Under the pieces are notes generated by a model. That model worked only from the letters and a program-made list of their open reading frames with translations, was not told where the DNA came from and did no database searches. Source: Pisolithus tinctorius (lineage: Eukaryota > Basidiomycota > Agaricomycetes > Boletales > Pisolithaceae). From it: 64,000 nucleotides of DNA. The stretch is from positions 29,272-93,271 of the forward strand of contig JANFAH010000120.1 in the NCBI GenBank assembly GCA_024663395.1, read 5' to 3'. Positions 1-9,891 of this stretch are shown piece after piece. Numbering within the stretch: position 1 is the first letter of the stretch; each line of letters begins with the position of its first letter. A program made the translations under genes and the position numbers.

Positions 1-1233
1 GCAACCCGCCCATGAAAACTCACTAGAAGAACGTAGAGGAAGACACGGAATCCGTGAATCATGATGTTGTCCTCTCACTTGGTGGCGAGTTGAGGTTGAT
101 GGATGTTGTGGGCTTCTGAGAGAGGGCGTGGTAATGATACTCTTCTCGTACGACGCACCCGGGTTTTATGTAGGATGACGAAATGCCCACGAGGAACTTG
201 TGCACATACCACGCCGATTCACGAAATGAAATTCACGCCGCATCTCCGCTTCGTTGAATGACATCCACCCACCTTTGAGAACCGCCACGTGGGTATGACT
301 CACCAGAGAGCATCGTTGCCGTTGGGCTTGCAGACTGGCCAGTACCTAGTGGAAAGCAGGAGAAGCCGTGCGAAGCACGGGGCGTATGGCGTCATCCGAG
401 TGCCATGTTGGGCCTAAGGACAGCGTGACCGCAAGAATGGAAGTTCAGACGTCAGCGGCCTCGAGGCCTGCCTCGTTCTCGGGATGATCCTGGACGACCC
501 ACATTCCTCTCTCTCATCTTCCCGGATATCTCCCCCCGCCGAACGGTTTTTAGAACTTGTCGGGAATAAACGCCATCGTAACTGTAAGCCAGTGGGGTAG
601 GCAGGACAGATCAACCGCCACCTACTTATGGTCTCCGTTTCGGCGAATCGGGTAGTACGGCCTGCGCAGGCTGCACAGCAACTTGTTGCTTGCATAAGCT
701 AAGCGAGCAAGCGGAGCCAAACTTTGGCAAGTCTCCCAGTTGGAATAGGCACAGCTCTGGCTGAGCCGATCGACGTCACCATGGCTGAAGCACTTTTTTC
801 ATACACTGTATCGTAGCAGCGTCAGCGTGCACACCGGGATGATTGACTCACGGGACATGGGAGTGCAGTGACGTCGACTCGTCTCGATACCCCACATGGT
901 AATTATACTGCAGGGCGCTGTGCGTTGGACAGCATACTCAAACCAGACTCCACTAGCACCACGGAAACTTCACAAAACTGCATGGGCTCCAAGTCCCACA
1001 TATGTAACACCTGGACGCTGGGAGCTGGTGAACGCACGGAACGCGGCACTCCGACACTGGATCTCCATCAACCTGGCACGCAAAACCTCAAACTAGGTTC
1101 TATCCAGTAACCAGTGTGCTATCCGAAGCGTTATGCACAGCAGTTATCCTTCCTCGATGTGACGTCACCCCCGCTGTAATATTGTTAAAGCATAGTGCTC
1201 CGATTGGAGACGTTGACAACATTCGCAATAATC
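1..1233. other. Stretch with no recognised gene
   Basis: I see no convincing gene here. The open frames are short, mutually overlapping and resemble no family I recognise. The right part may be the 3' flank of the tyrosine-recombinase element whose last codons lie at 1512-1571, but no terminal repeat could be identified by eye. Confidence 0.4.
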
Positions 1234-1511
1234 TTATAACAATCGTTCACTCTCCAAATAGCAATCTTCGCGTATCATAGCTGTACAAGCTCGGAGTGGG
1301 GATGATGTGATAACGGTAGCTGTAAGATACATATGAGCGGGAGTGGGCGAAGGCGCTGCGCGCCTTCCGGCCGTGATGAGAGGGTGATCTGAGACGAGTG
1401 TCAGCTGCGGATCCTGGGTGCTAGGAGGGCATTGTCCGACGCGACGGGCTGACGCTCGTTTCCCGCCAGATAGGAGGGCAATGGCTTTACTCACGGTAGA
1501 TGTTTGTGGCC

Positions 1512-1571
1512 TCAGCATACTGGTGGCATGGCAATGCGTATGAACTCGGTAGCCATCTCTGTCAGCATGGC
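1512..1571 (-). pseudogene. Displaced 3' end of the tyrosine-recombinase gene
   Basis: This is the C-terminal tail of the recombinase gene whose main part lies at 6644-7566. Reading the minus strand up to the Copia insertion point at 6644 and resuming at 1571, while counting the ATGGC duplication once, gives an uninterrupted frame (ending TEFIRIAMPPVC) that terminates at the TGA at 1512-1514. The tail is therefore separated from its gene only by the inserted Copia element. Confidence 0.75.
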
Positions 1572-1862
1572 TAACAAAGGTATGAGTTTCTCAGTGTACG
1601 AAGTAGTCACTTTATTAGTACCTAACGAAGGTATGAGTTTCTACACTACGTCAGTACCAAGTAAACGAGTGGAATCTAGCTATACTCACCTCAGTGTACG
1701 AAGTAGTCACTGAGGTGGAAAAGAACGGTGCGGAAAATTTATAGTACCGTAATTAGTAAGCGCATTGACATCGGAATTTAATTCCGAGGGTCGGGGAACA
1801 ATTCCGAGCCCTCTGGGCGAAACTCCGAGATGCTACCGTAACTCCGGGTTGCATTCTCGACA
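1572..1862 (-). repeat. Copia copy 1, 3' LTR
   Basis: On the element's own strand the LTR begins TGTCGAGAATGC and ends GTTA. It contains internal short direct repeats (a GAAGGTATGAGTTTCT block and a GTACGAAGTAGTCACT block, each present twice). It is bounded outside by the target duplication and inside by a purine-rich tract. Confidence 0.93.
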
Positions 1863-1870
1863 CTCCCCCT
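1863..1870 (-). promoter_or_regulatory. Copia copy 1 polypurine tract
   Basis: The minus strand reads GAGGGGGAG directly before the 3' LTR, the expected primer for plus-strand DNA synthesis. It overlaps the polyprotein stop codon at 1870-1872. The same tract is present in copy 2 at 10184-10191. Confidence 0.8.
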
Positions 1871-3573
1871 CAATCGGAACGAAGTCCGAGTGCAGACGCG
1901 AAGTGTTTCGCCTTGATGCTAGGTAGAGGCTTGGTAAGGGTATCGGCGACCATGTCGTCAGTAGGACAATAAATTAAACGAAAGGAATTGTTTTCCACAG
2001 CAAAACGAATGAAATGGTATCGTATGTCGATGTGCTTTGTGCGAGCGTGATAGCTGCCATCTTTGCTAAGTGCGATGGTGGATTGACTGTCAGAATACAG
2101 CGGGATAGGGTGTGTGAGCAGTTGGAAAACTTCCCCGATGAGTCGTCGAAGCCACAGGCCCTCTTTGGCTGCGTGAGTCGCTGCGATGTACTCTGCTTCA
2201 GCAGTGGAGAGCGTTACGAGTTCCTGTTTCTGTGAAGCCCAACTGATAGCTCCACCATCTAGTAGGTAGGCATATCCGCTTATAGCACGTCGATGCTCCT
2301 GTGAAGCTCCATCTGCATCGGTATAGCCCTCGAGGCCTCGTTCTGAATTTCCGAACGTTAAAGCGAGTGCTTTTGTGCCTGAGATATACCTGTAGATTCA
2401 TTTCACGGCTTCCCAGTGGGTCATGTTGGGTGCGTTGTTGAACTGAGCGACTGTGGAGACAGCAAATGTGATATCTGGGCGTGTTCCAACAGCAAGGTGC
2501 ATGAGGGAGCCAACAGCAGCACAGTAGGGTACGTTTTTCATGCGTGCAGCTTCTTCGGCTGGCTGCGGAATTTCTCTGCGAGAGAGTTTTATTCCGGGGT
2601 CCATTGGAATTGCAGCAGGTTTGCAGTCAGCAAGGTTGTATTTCGTCAGGATGGCCTCAATGTAGGACTGCTGTGACAGGGATATGGTGTGGGCTTCTCT
2701 GTTCCATGTCACCTTCATCCCAAGTAGCCAACTGATGGGCCCTAGGTCGGAGATTTTAAAACGAGTGCTGATCTCCTGTTTAAACGAGTGAATTAATGAT
2801 GGGGAACTGCCTGTTACAGTGCAGTCATCGACGTGGCTGGCGAGGATGAGAATTTCCGATCCTATGCGACCATAGAACACTCCCCAGTCTGCGTGTGCCC
2901 TGGTGAGCCCAAGATCTGCAAGAGTAGCGCATAGCTTCTGGTACCACCGAAGCGCGCCTTGTTTCGAGCCGTATAATGCTACGTTTAGCTTCCCAACTGG
3001 ACGGGAAAAATTCCGCCCTATAGCATAGCCCTCAGGGAGCTCCATGTAAATGTCTTCGCCATCTCCGAGTTTGCCATTGAGGAATGCCGAGTGGAAATCG
3101 AATACATCAATATCCCAGTCATTGCGTGCAGCAATTGCTAGTATGGTGCGGAGAGATGCGAGTCTTGCGACAGGGGCATATGTTTCGTCGTAGTCAATGC
3201 CCTGGATCTGAGAATATCCCTTAGCGACTAGGCGGGCCTTGTACTTCTCGATTTCTCCGGCAGCGTTGCGTTTGATCTTGAAGACCCATTTGCATCCTAC
3301 GACATTTGCGCCCTTGGGGCACTCAACGACATCCCAGGTATGCGCTTCCTCTAGGCTGTTTAATTCCACATTTATGGCATTTTGCCACTTTGGCCAGTCA
3401 GCTCGGGATTTCGCCTCACGGACTGTTGATGGGTCTAGCCCTTTGGCTTCAGCCATCCCTGCCACCATAGCATACACGATGTTAGTGTCATCTTCATCGG
3501 CAGCTAGCTCTTCGTCGAATACATAGGTAGTGTTTTCTCGGGATTTCGGGCTGTTTGGGTTGCTATCGCTCTC
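1870..3573 (-). pseudogene. Copia copy 1 reverse transcriptase and RNase H
   Basis: This is the C-terminal half of the Copia polyprotein, in the same frame as the Gag-integrase ORF upstream but separated from it by one TGA. It reads through an RVT_2-type reverse transcriptase (HVDD catalytic motif near 2835, then LLGMKV and RPDI motifs) to a TGA at 2398-2400. The frame then stays open through a complete RNase H domain (GYTDAD near 2310, STAEAEY, DSQSTIAL, RTKHIDIRYHF) to the final TGA at 1870-1872. At 2398-2400 copy 2 has CGA (Arg), so this stop is a CpG transition in copy 1. Confidence 0.85.
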
Positions 3574-6288
3574 TCAGAGTTCTTTTACGAAGTCGAGAGG
3601 GATGCGCCCATCACGAGTGCCTTCCCCTGCACGTAGGCGCCTCATATAGTCTGATTCGAAGCGCTGGCGAGTGGAACGACGAGGTTGAGGTGGAGGTGTT
3701 TCGAAATTGTCTCCGAGTGGGTCCGGAATTAGTCTCGGAATTTCCGAAGTTGCTTCGGTGGGTCGCTCGACCATCTGCGGGGCCTCGGAATTTCCCTGTG
3801 AAGCTGCGGAGTTCCGTTCTGAAGTTTCGGAATTTCGTTTTGAGGCTTCGGAATTTCTTTCTGAGGTGTCAGAATTCCCCTGCTCCCCCTCGAGCGGCAC
3901 ACCATGTGGTACAGACACATCCCGGCGCTCGAAAATGACACTTCTTTCGATTCCGATTGCTCGTGTGTCAGGCCAGTAGATACGGTGGCCATCGCTCTCA
4001 GGGTCAAAACCTACCCAGTGTCCGTCTCGGGCTCGCATGTCTAGTTTGGAGCCAGAGGTGTCATGGACCTTGACACGACATCCCCAGACCGGAATTTTTG
4101 AGAGATCAGGTGGTCTTTGGTAGAGCATTTCGTAGGGAGTTTTCGTGCCTAGACGGCGAGTTGACGAGTGGTTTTTGAGCCAGGTCGCATGCATAATGGC
4201 CTCCCCCCAGAGGTTCTTGGGTAGGCCACTGGCATGAATCATCGCACGTACACGCTGAACAAGTGTTCTGTTGAGTCGTTCTGCAACTCCATTGTGTTCG
4301 GGGGTATCATGGACGGTTATGCATCGTTCTGTGCCTTGGGATTTCAGATATTCCGAAAATTCCGCACTAAGGTATTCTCCCCCTCGATCTGAGCGAAGCC
4401 GCTTGACTTTGGTGTCGAACTGCGTGTTCAGCCATGCTTCATAGGCCTTGTACGATGTGAAGGTCTCGGCTTTCGTCTTTTGGAGGTACAGCTTGGTGTA
4501 GCGGGTGTGGTCATCCGTGAATGACACGTAGTATTGGCTGTGGCCAGGGGTTTGGACCGGAGAAGGTCCCCAGAGATCTGTGTGGATCTCGTCACCTAGG
4601 TGTTCACGGCGGGGTGGGTCGCGCTCCTTCCCAATGGGCTTCCGAGTTGCTTTGGCATATTCACATGAATTGCACGCGCCCATGGTAGGATGTGCTTCGT
4701 CCAGTTTAATTCCAGTAATCGTGCCATCCTTGAGCATGCGCCGGATGGCTTTGGGAGTGATGTGGCCAAGCCTTATGTGAATCTCCTCCATGGTTAAGGA
4801 TTCTGTGGCCTTGGCCAGGCCTGCGAAGGCACGACGAGCTTGTTTAAGGCAGTAGAGGCCTTTTTGCATCGGAATTTCAGCTACTTTCCTTTTTCGAGCA
4901 TCGAAAATTTGACAACGCTTGTCTCGGAATAATGCCGCATACCCAGCAACGTCAAGTTTGCTAACGGAAACGAGTGTAATTCCCATCTTGGGGGCATAGA
5001 GCACGTCTTTGAGTCGAATATGGGTCTGGGTATTGCCGTTTGGGAGTGAGATTGCGAGATCGCCTTTCCCAATGGCATGGAAGGTGTGGTTGTCAGCAGC
5101 AGTGATAGGTTTGGGTACGATTGGCTTGTAATCGAGGAATTTGCTGCGGTAGGAGGACATATGGCGTGAAGCGCCTGAGTCGAACAGGATTGTCTCTTCT
5201 GCGGAATTTAGGCTTTCGCCTGCAAGGAGAACACAGTCGTAGTTGTTCGTATATGCATCTTCTTCATCGTTAACGATGTCCTGGGGGTTCGGAATTTCTT
5301 CCTCCGCAATTTCTGTAAGCCAGTCGTCGTCCTGCGGGTGTGCTAGCCAAACTCCATCAGGTTCTGAGTCAGCGCTGGTCTGCGCACTCAAGCTGGCTGA
5401 TGCACTGGCCGCAGTGGCCGCTTTTCCGGTACCTTTCTCCTTCTTTTTCCCTTTTCCCTTGTTCTGGAACCACTTGGGCGCTTGCCCAGCTTTTCCGCCA
5501 CCCTCTTCCCAGCATTGGTCTTTCGTATGACCTTTCTTTCCGCAATTTTCACAGGTGGACTTCTTTCCATCCTTCGCTGTGTAAGCCGCATCTTTGGAAT
5601 TTCCGGAGTTTCCAGAGTTGCCTCTTTTCGTCCGCGTTTGGCGCCTATCATATTCGTCGGAAATTACTTTGACTGTAAAGTCCGGAGATAGGTCCTTTTG
5701 CATGACTAGGGCCGAAGACGTCATAGCTGCAAGGTTGGAGTCGTAAGAAGCGGGAAGTGAACTGAGGATGATGGCTGCAAAGTCGTCGTCTGTGATTGAC
5801 TGTCCAAGCGCAGCAAGTTGTTCGTGCAGTGCGCGCATCTTGTCAAAGTGAGTGCAGACATCGCCTTTTTCCGAACAGTGGGATTCTTGGAGTTTTCTCC
5901 GAAGATCAATTGCGACGACACGAGAGCGGTTTTGGAAAAGGTCAGTGAGGACACCCCACACACTCTTCGCAGTCTCTTCCTTCAGGACTCGAAGGAATAG
6001 AGATTCCGGGAGCGACACAGCAATCACTTGCTTGACGTATCCGTCATCCTTAGCCCATTGCTGAAGTTTTTCTGGGTATTCACTGACAAGTTTTTGCTCT
6101 GTGGCTGTGGGCTTCCAGGAGGCGTCTTTCCCTGCTGAAGGGTCCTCTGGTTTTGCATCCAAGCCGGTCAGGTGTCCGATCAGCCCTTTTGAGCTGACAG
6201 CCCATTCAACCCGAGCCTTGTAGTATAGCCAGTTGCTTCTGTCCGCATTTAGGGTTGGGACTTGTAAGGAATGATCGTCTTTTGCCAT
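3574..6288 (-). CDS. Copia copy 1 Gag, protease and integrase
   Basis: This is a 904-residue ORF starting at the ATG 64 nt inside the 5' LTR. The order is a UBN2-type Gag (about 1-220), a CCHC zinc knuckle (CENCGKKGHTKDQC, about 245-258), an aspartic protease (DSGASRHM, about 365-372), an integrase zinc-binding HHCC region (HIRLGH then CNSC, about 503-542) and an integrase core with the expected D, D and E (HTDLWGP, SDRGGEY, PEHNGVAERLN, about 569, 633, 668). A glutamate/serine/asparagine-rich repeat (ERNSEASKRNSETS type) lies near residue 830. The ORF ends at TGA 3574-3576, beyond which the RT frame continues. All catalytic residues seen are intact. Confidence 0.93.
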   Translation of the reverse strand: MAKDDHSLQVPTLNADRSNWLYYKARVEWAVSSKGLIGHLTGLDAKPEDPSAGKDASWKPTATEQKLVSEYPEKLQQWAKDDGYVKQVIAVSLPESLFLRVLKEETAKSVWGVLTDLFQNRSRVVAIDLRRKLQESHCSEKGDVCTHFDKMRALHEQLAALGQSITDDDFAAIILSSLPASYDSNLAAMTSSALVMQKDLSPDFTVKVISDEYDRRQTRTKRGNSGNSGNSKDAAYTAKDGKKSTCENCGKKGHTKDQCWEEGGGKAGQAPKWFQNKGKGKKKEKGTGKAATAASASASLSAQTSADSEPDGVWLAHPQDDDWLTEIAEEEIPNPQDIVNDEEDAYTNNYDCVLLAGESLNSAEETILFDSGASRHMSSYRSKFLDYKPIVPKPITAADNHTFHAIGKGDLAISLPNGNTQTHIRLKDVLYAPKMGITLVSVSKLDVAGYAALFRDKRCQIFDARKRKVAEIPMQKGLYCLKQARRAFAGLAKATESLTMEEIHIRLGHITPKAIRRMLKDGTITGIKLDEAHPTMGACNSCEYAKATRKPIGKERDPPRREHLGDEIHTDLWGPSPVQTPGHSQYYVSFTDDHTRYTKLYLQKTKAETFTSYKAYEAWLNTQFDTKVKRLRSDRGGEYLSAEFSEYLKSQGTERCITVHDTPEHNGVAERLNRTLVQRVRAMIHASGLPKNLWGEAIMHATWLKNHSSTRRLGTKTPYEMLYQRPPDLSKIPVWGCRVKVHDTSGSKLDMRARDGHWVGFDPESDGHRIYWPDTRAIGIERSVIFERRDVSVPHGVPLEGEQGNSDTSERNSEASKRNSETSERNSAASQGNSEAPQMVERPTEATSEIPRLIPDPLGDNFETPPPQPRRSTRQRFESDYMRRLRAGEGTRDGRIPLDFVKEL

Positions 6289-6335
6289 AGTGGGTATTGT
6301 TGCTGTGTATTAACTCTTTCGGAATTAGAGCGCGA

Positions 6336-6352
6336 GAGCGGGGCTCATAACC
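6336..6352 (-). promoter_or_regulatory. Primer-binding site, half initiator-tRNA type
   Basis: Immediately inside the 5' LTR the minus strand reads GGTTATGAGCCCCGCTC. Its complement contains GGCTCATAACC, the anticodon stem-loop of initiator tRNA-Met. Drosophila copia is known to prime from such an internal half-tRNA, so I infer the same mechanism here. Copy 2 carries the identical site at 14658-14674. Confidence 0.75.
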
Positions 6353-6643
6353 TAACGAAGGTATGAGTTTCTCAGTGTACGAAGTAGTCACTTTATTAGT
6401 ACCTAACGAAGGTATGAGTTTCTACACTACGTCAGTACCAAGTAAATGAGTGGAATCTAGCTATACTCACCTCAGTGTACGAAGTAGTCACTGAGGTGGA
6501 AAAGAACGGTGCGGAAAATTTATAGTACCATAATTAGTAAGCGCATTGACATCGGAATTTAATTCTGAGGGTCGGGGAACAATTCCGAGCCCTCTGGGCG
6601 AAACTCCGAGACGCTACCGTAACTCCGGGTTGCATTCTCGACA
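6353..6643 (-). repeat. Copia copy 1, 5' LTR
   Basis: This is the 291-bp partner of 1572-1862, differing at five positions that are all CpG-type transitions. It should hold the element promoter, but I could not pinpoint a TATA box. Its outer end carries the downstream copy of the ATGGC target duplication. Confidence 0.93.
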
Positions 6644-7566
6644 ATGGCTTGTATGTATGGTGCTAGTATCTGGTTGTGTTTCCGTAGGTAAAGTTGGAAT
6701 GCGTCGCTTGCCCACCTCCCTTTGACCTTCATCACTTCGAAGGGAACTCCCTGGAGTAGGTACTCTAGCGTAGCTCCTATCCTGAGTCCATGGCCATGTA
6801 TGTGGTTGTGTCCCACTGGTTTGGCTAGCTTCTTCATTCGTGAAATGAATGCGTGGCGGGTTAGTGGTCGATGTTCGCCGTCCTTTTTGTACGTGAACAG
6901 GGGGCTGTTTTCAGGTGGGTTATTGATTTGCAAGTGCCGGGCGAGAGCTGCATGTGGGTTGGATGGGCCAGATTGCTTCGCCCAGTTTACCTCTTCTCCC
7001 TTAGGGTTCGATTTTGTGCTCGGCAGGAGAAAAACTGTTGTGCTTAGGCCATTTCAGTCGACGTCCTCACATACTCCTTTGGGGGTGATGTGGAGTGCGG
7101 GGTCGAAGGAATCGAGGCATTTGACAGTAAACTCTCCTACCCTGGCGGCTGTGTAGAAGATGGTGGTCAGGCATGCGAACATCGCTATGTCCAAGGGGTC
7201 TTCTTTTTGTATCTGCTTGTGAAGATCGCATATCATCTGTACTGTAATTGGTCTGTGAAGGTTCTGCTTGGAGGAGGAGGGGGCTATCTTTGCTGTGCCT
7301 TTTAACATTGTCGCTATCTGGTCCTCATGTAAAATCCAAGGCAGACCATTGAGAGTGTGCCATGCGCGCACGCTGTATATGTACCCGTGTATCATCTTTC
7401 CGGAGTAGGAACCAGCTAGGGATGATATGAAGGTGGAGATTAAAATGGTGTCTGTGGGGGCTCGTTCTTCCTCTGGGATGTTCCGGCTGTTGCAAAAGAT
7501 GTGGTAGACTAAGAGTCCAGCCCCATATGATGCTCTGGTACTCTCATTCCATCCCCTGATGGTGAC
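6644..7566 (-). pseudogene. Tyrosine recombinase of a DIRS-like element
   Basis: This is a tyrosine recombinase (phage-integrase fold), which would cut and rejoin DNA to integrate a circular element copy. Reading starts after a TAG at 7567-7569 with the N-terminal SAM-like region (ESTRASYGAGLLVYHIFC). The first catalytic Arg is in FYTAARVGEFTV (near 7150), and the second box HGHGLRIGATLEYLLQG, GRWAS and FQLYLRKH near 6680-6800 supplies His-x-x-Arg, Trp and the nucleophilic Tyr. One in-frame TGA lies between these parts (near 7053) and looks like CGA to TGA. The gene is then broken by the Copia insertion, and its last codons are at 1512-1571. Confidence 0.82.
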
Positions 7567-8478
7567 CTATCGACCTTGAGCAAATTCTCTGTTGACTATG
7601 TCCTGGAACGCGTGATGGTATTGAGCTATGGATGGGCTGTTTGAAGGGGTGTATGTTCGGGGTATGTTCGGTACACGGACGTGGAATCCATAGGTAAGCT
7701 GATAGGTCAGGGATGGGTATTTCGATGTGAGTTGGTGACACGCGAGTAGTCTCTCCCAAGCTTGAGGGCGGTAGGGGGTTAGGGCAACTGCCCGTTGCCG
7801 TGATTCAAGTGGGTTGGCGGTGTGGGCAGTCCTGAGCTCCATGTTTTGTGTCTCCACAGCCTGAACACTTGTGGCAGTGTAGTTTACTTGAGCAGCCCCG
7901 GGGGCGCTGGAAGTCCCAACAGAGGATGCAGCCACTCTTGTTGACGAGGTGACCTTGGTGGTTGTGTGTGCAGTAGGCTGGAGTTGATTTGTCCCAATGC
8001 ATGGGCTCGTTGCAGAAAGGGTGGTCCTCATGTCGTCCGAGGCACTTCGGACATACGATGAAGGGTCTGGGGCGAAAGTTGCGATGGCCTCTCCTTTCTC
8101 TGCTGGGGCTTCGCTGTGGGGATCTGGAGCGCTTTCGTGGTGAACGAGACCTGGGGCGGCAGGATCTGGATCTCTGATATCATTGTCTAGGCTTTGGGCC
8201 CTGATTGTACCTGGGGGAGGGGGAGCGCGAGGCCCTGTGCCTTTGGAAGTGGTAGAGCTGTCGTCCTCTCTCCGTCGTTTCTGGACGGGTGGAGCGGCTG
8301 TACTGGAGCTATTTAGCAGGTTTTTTTTTTTTTTTTTTTTTTTTGGTAGTGAGGTTGGGTAGTAGGTGTTTAAAGGTGCAGAGGGCAGCAGCAGCATTTT
8401 ATTTGCATGTTTGGCCTGTATGGCGAGGGGGCAGCAAGAGAGGCCATTAATTTGGCAGCAGCGGAGTGGTTGAGGCAC
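7567..8478 (-). pseudogene. Zinc-binding Gag tail and pre-RT linker of the DIRS-like element
   Basis: Two pieces in different frames lie here. At 7805-8002 there is a Cys/His-rich module (CILCWDFQRPRGC then HCHKCSGCGDTKHGAQDC) like the zinc-binding region that follows Gag in Agaricomycete tyrosine-recombinase elements. At 7570-7804, in the frame of the upstream Gag and of the recombinase, the text LTPYRPQAWERLL to DIVNREFAQGR matches my recollection of the segment that normally precedes the reverse transcriptase in such elements. After it comes TAG and directly the recombinase, so the RT and RNase H are missing. Confidence 0.6.
8321..8344. repeat. Poly-T/poly-A homopolymer of 24 nt
   Basis: An uninterrupted run of 24 T on the plus strand reads as a lysine run on the minus strand within the Gag-to-zinc-finger spacer. 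Such runs slip easily and may account for the frame changes around it. Confidence 0.95.
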
Positions 8479-8565
8479 GGCGTGCAGCAGCAGTTGAGAA
8501 AAGGTTTAGTGACAAGTGCAGTTGGGGAGGCGTGAGGTTTGTGGGGTTGAGGGGGGGTAGGGTTG

Positions 8566-9450
8566 TCAGTTTGGCGTTCTCCTGTCGGTGGGTTTGGGGA
8601 GAGGACTAACCTGATCAAGCCCCAATTGCACGTCTTTTGTGTCTAAATTGCATCCGATGTCTGCTAGTAGGTCTTCGTTGATGACTCTGATGTTGTATGC
8701 TTGATTACGCGTGGCCTTGTCATGCCAGTCCTGCCGGACCCTGGATGCATAGTGTAGAAGTGTTCGCTCTCCACAGTCTCCTTGATCTCGGAGGCGGTGA
8801 TTATCGATCCTGTGGAAGAACCAATTGAAAGCATTGACCAGCTGGTTGCCCCATCCTGCATTCTCGATGCACATTAGGAAGTGGTTTTTGGCATACATAT
8901 ACTCGGCGAAGGTCAGTCCATGGTCTGGTTTCGCGTTCTTGGAAGCCATAGGGGAATTGGCCGAGCACAGCATTACATTTCCCTCGTTAGCCTGGGTGAT
9001 GGTTAGAGTGTCATTCTCTTCCAGTTGCCTGACTGCCTGTGTGGCCTCTTGTAGTCCCTCCCTCGTGAAGTACCACATGTGGACGAATTTGAAGGCTTCT
9101 ATTTTCTTGAGAGCGTATTCAGCTGGTCGCATCAGTAGATTGGAGGATACTATCGCATCCGCGTTGAAAGTGGGGGGGTTGGTTTCGAGGGGTCGTTGGG
9201 GAAGACATTCAGGGTCAGCGGGCAGTGGTTGGACTGGGGGAGGAGGTGGTCTGGGTTCTCCTTCTTGGCGTGGTTGATCCCCTTGCTGCTGTTCGCCCTG
9301 TGGGTTGTTCTGGTTCCAGCATTGTTCCAGAGCCTCGATGGCTTCCTCCCAGGACAAGTCCGCCCCCACCATCACAAGTTCTATCACGCCTTGAAAGGCT
9401 GGTAAAGTGAAGTCAGGGTGTTGCGGTTGCTGGGGTTGCAGGGCATCCAT
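8566..9450 (-). CDS. Gag-like ORF of the DIRS-like element
   Basis: A 294-residue open frame is the 5'-most gene of the tyrosine-recombinase element. It has a Gln/Pro-rich segment (about 55-90) followed by a globular region with motifs such as RPAEYALKKIEAFKFVHMWY, LTFAEYMYAKNHFL and ENAGWGNQLVNAFNWFFHRI. I judge it Gag-like from its position ahead of the Cys/His zinc module and the recombinase, not from a catalytic motif. The frame is the same as that of the linker and recombinase downstream. Its function as a particle protein is inferred. Confidence 0.65.
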   Translation of the reverse strand: MDALQPQQPQHPDFTLPAFQGVIELVMVGADLSWEEAIEALEQCWNQNNPQGEQQQGDQPRQEGEPRPPPPPVQPLPADPECLPQRPLETNPPTFNADAIVSSNLLMRPAEYALKKIEAFKFVHMWYFTREGLQEATQAVRQLEENDTLTITQANEGNVMLCSANSPMASKNAKPDHGLTFAEYMYAKNHFLMCIENAGWGNQLVNAFNWFFHRIDNHRLRDQGDCGERTLLHYASRVRQDWHDKATRNQAYNIRVINEDLLADIGCNLDTKDVQLGLDQVSPLPKPTDRRTPN

Positions 9451-9891
9451 GGCTCTGGCTCTGGTTTCCTGTGATTGCCTGCGATCTGGGGTGAGAGTGG
9501 TGCAATTCTCAGATGATGAAAAGGAATGGATTAGTTAGTTGGGAGATTAAGGAACGACGAGAAAGGGTGAAAAACTGAACAATGAGAAGCCCACACTGTG
9601 GGCTGGGTTCTGACGACGATGGAGGAAGGAAAAGCAAGGCGTGTGGCTACACAGCCACTTGTGCAAAGACAATATTCTATTACTTGTCGTGCCTCCTACA
9701 TACTAGAATCTCTATCTCTGACTCCTAACGTCACCCAGATGCTGTGTACAATGGGGTGACATGGTGCATGACCCATAAATTCGATGATGGAGAGGAGGGT
9801 CTTTCAGAGGGAAAAATTAACACCAAATGCACTGATAGATGGGGAAATTCCCTGTATGATGTTCATCAGTAGCCATGATACGGGGTTGGAG
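9451..9891. other. 5' flank of the DIRS-like element
   Basis: There is no gene. This should contain the promoter and left end of the tyrosine-recombinase element, but I could not identify terminal repeats. The second Copia copy is inserted at its right edge, with TGGAG at 9887-9891 as the target site. Confidence 0.5.

Larger units (their letters stand above)
1572..6643 (-). mobile_element. Complete Ty1/Copia LTR retrotransposon, copy 1
   Basis: This is a full-length Copia element on the minus strand. It has two 291-bp LTRs (1572-1862 and 6353-6643), a 5-bp target duplication ATGGC (1567-1571 and 6644-6648), a primer site inside the right LTR, a polypurine tract inside the left LTR, and one long gag-protease-integrase-RT-RNase H frame. 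The LTRs differ at five positions, and all five are CpG versus TpG or CpA, so the insertion is fairly young. It landed inside the recombinase gene of a DIRS-like element. Two in-frame TGA codons interrupt the polyprotein (3574-3576 and 2398-2400). Confidence 0.95.

Noticed and set aside
3535..3600. A short intron removing the TGA between Copia integrase and RT
   Set aside because: The only fitting GT...AG pair spans 38 nt, too short for these fungi, and its removal would put the RT in the wrong frame.
5243..5672. Plus-strand ORFs opposite the Copia Gag
   Set aside because: They are antisense shadows of the Gag/zinc-knuckle region and recur in copy 2 only because the sense strand is homologous.
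6336..6352. tRNA gene fragment
   Set aside because: Only the anticodon arm of initiator tRNA is matched, directly beside the LTR, so it is a primer-binding site.
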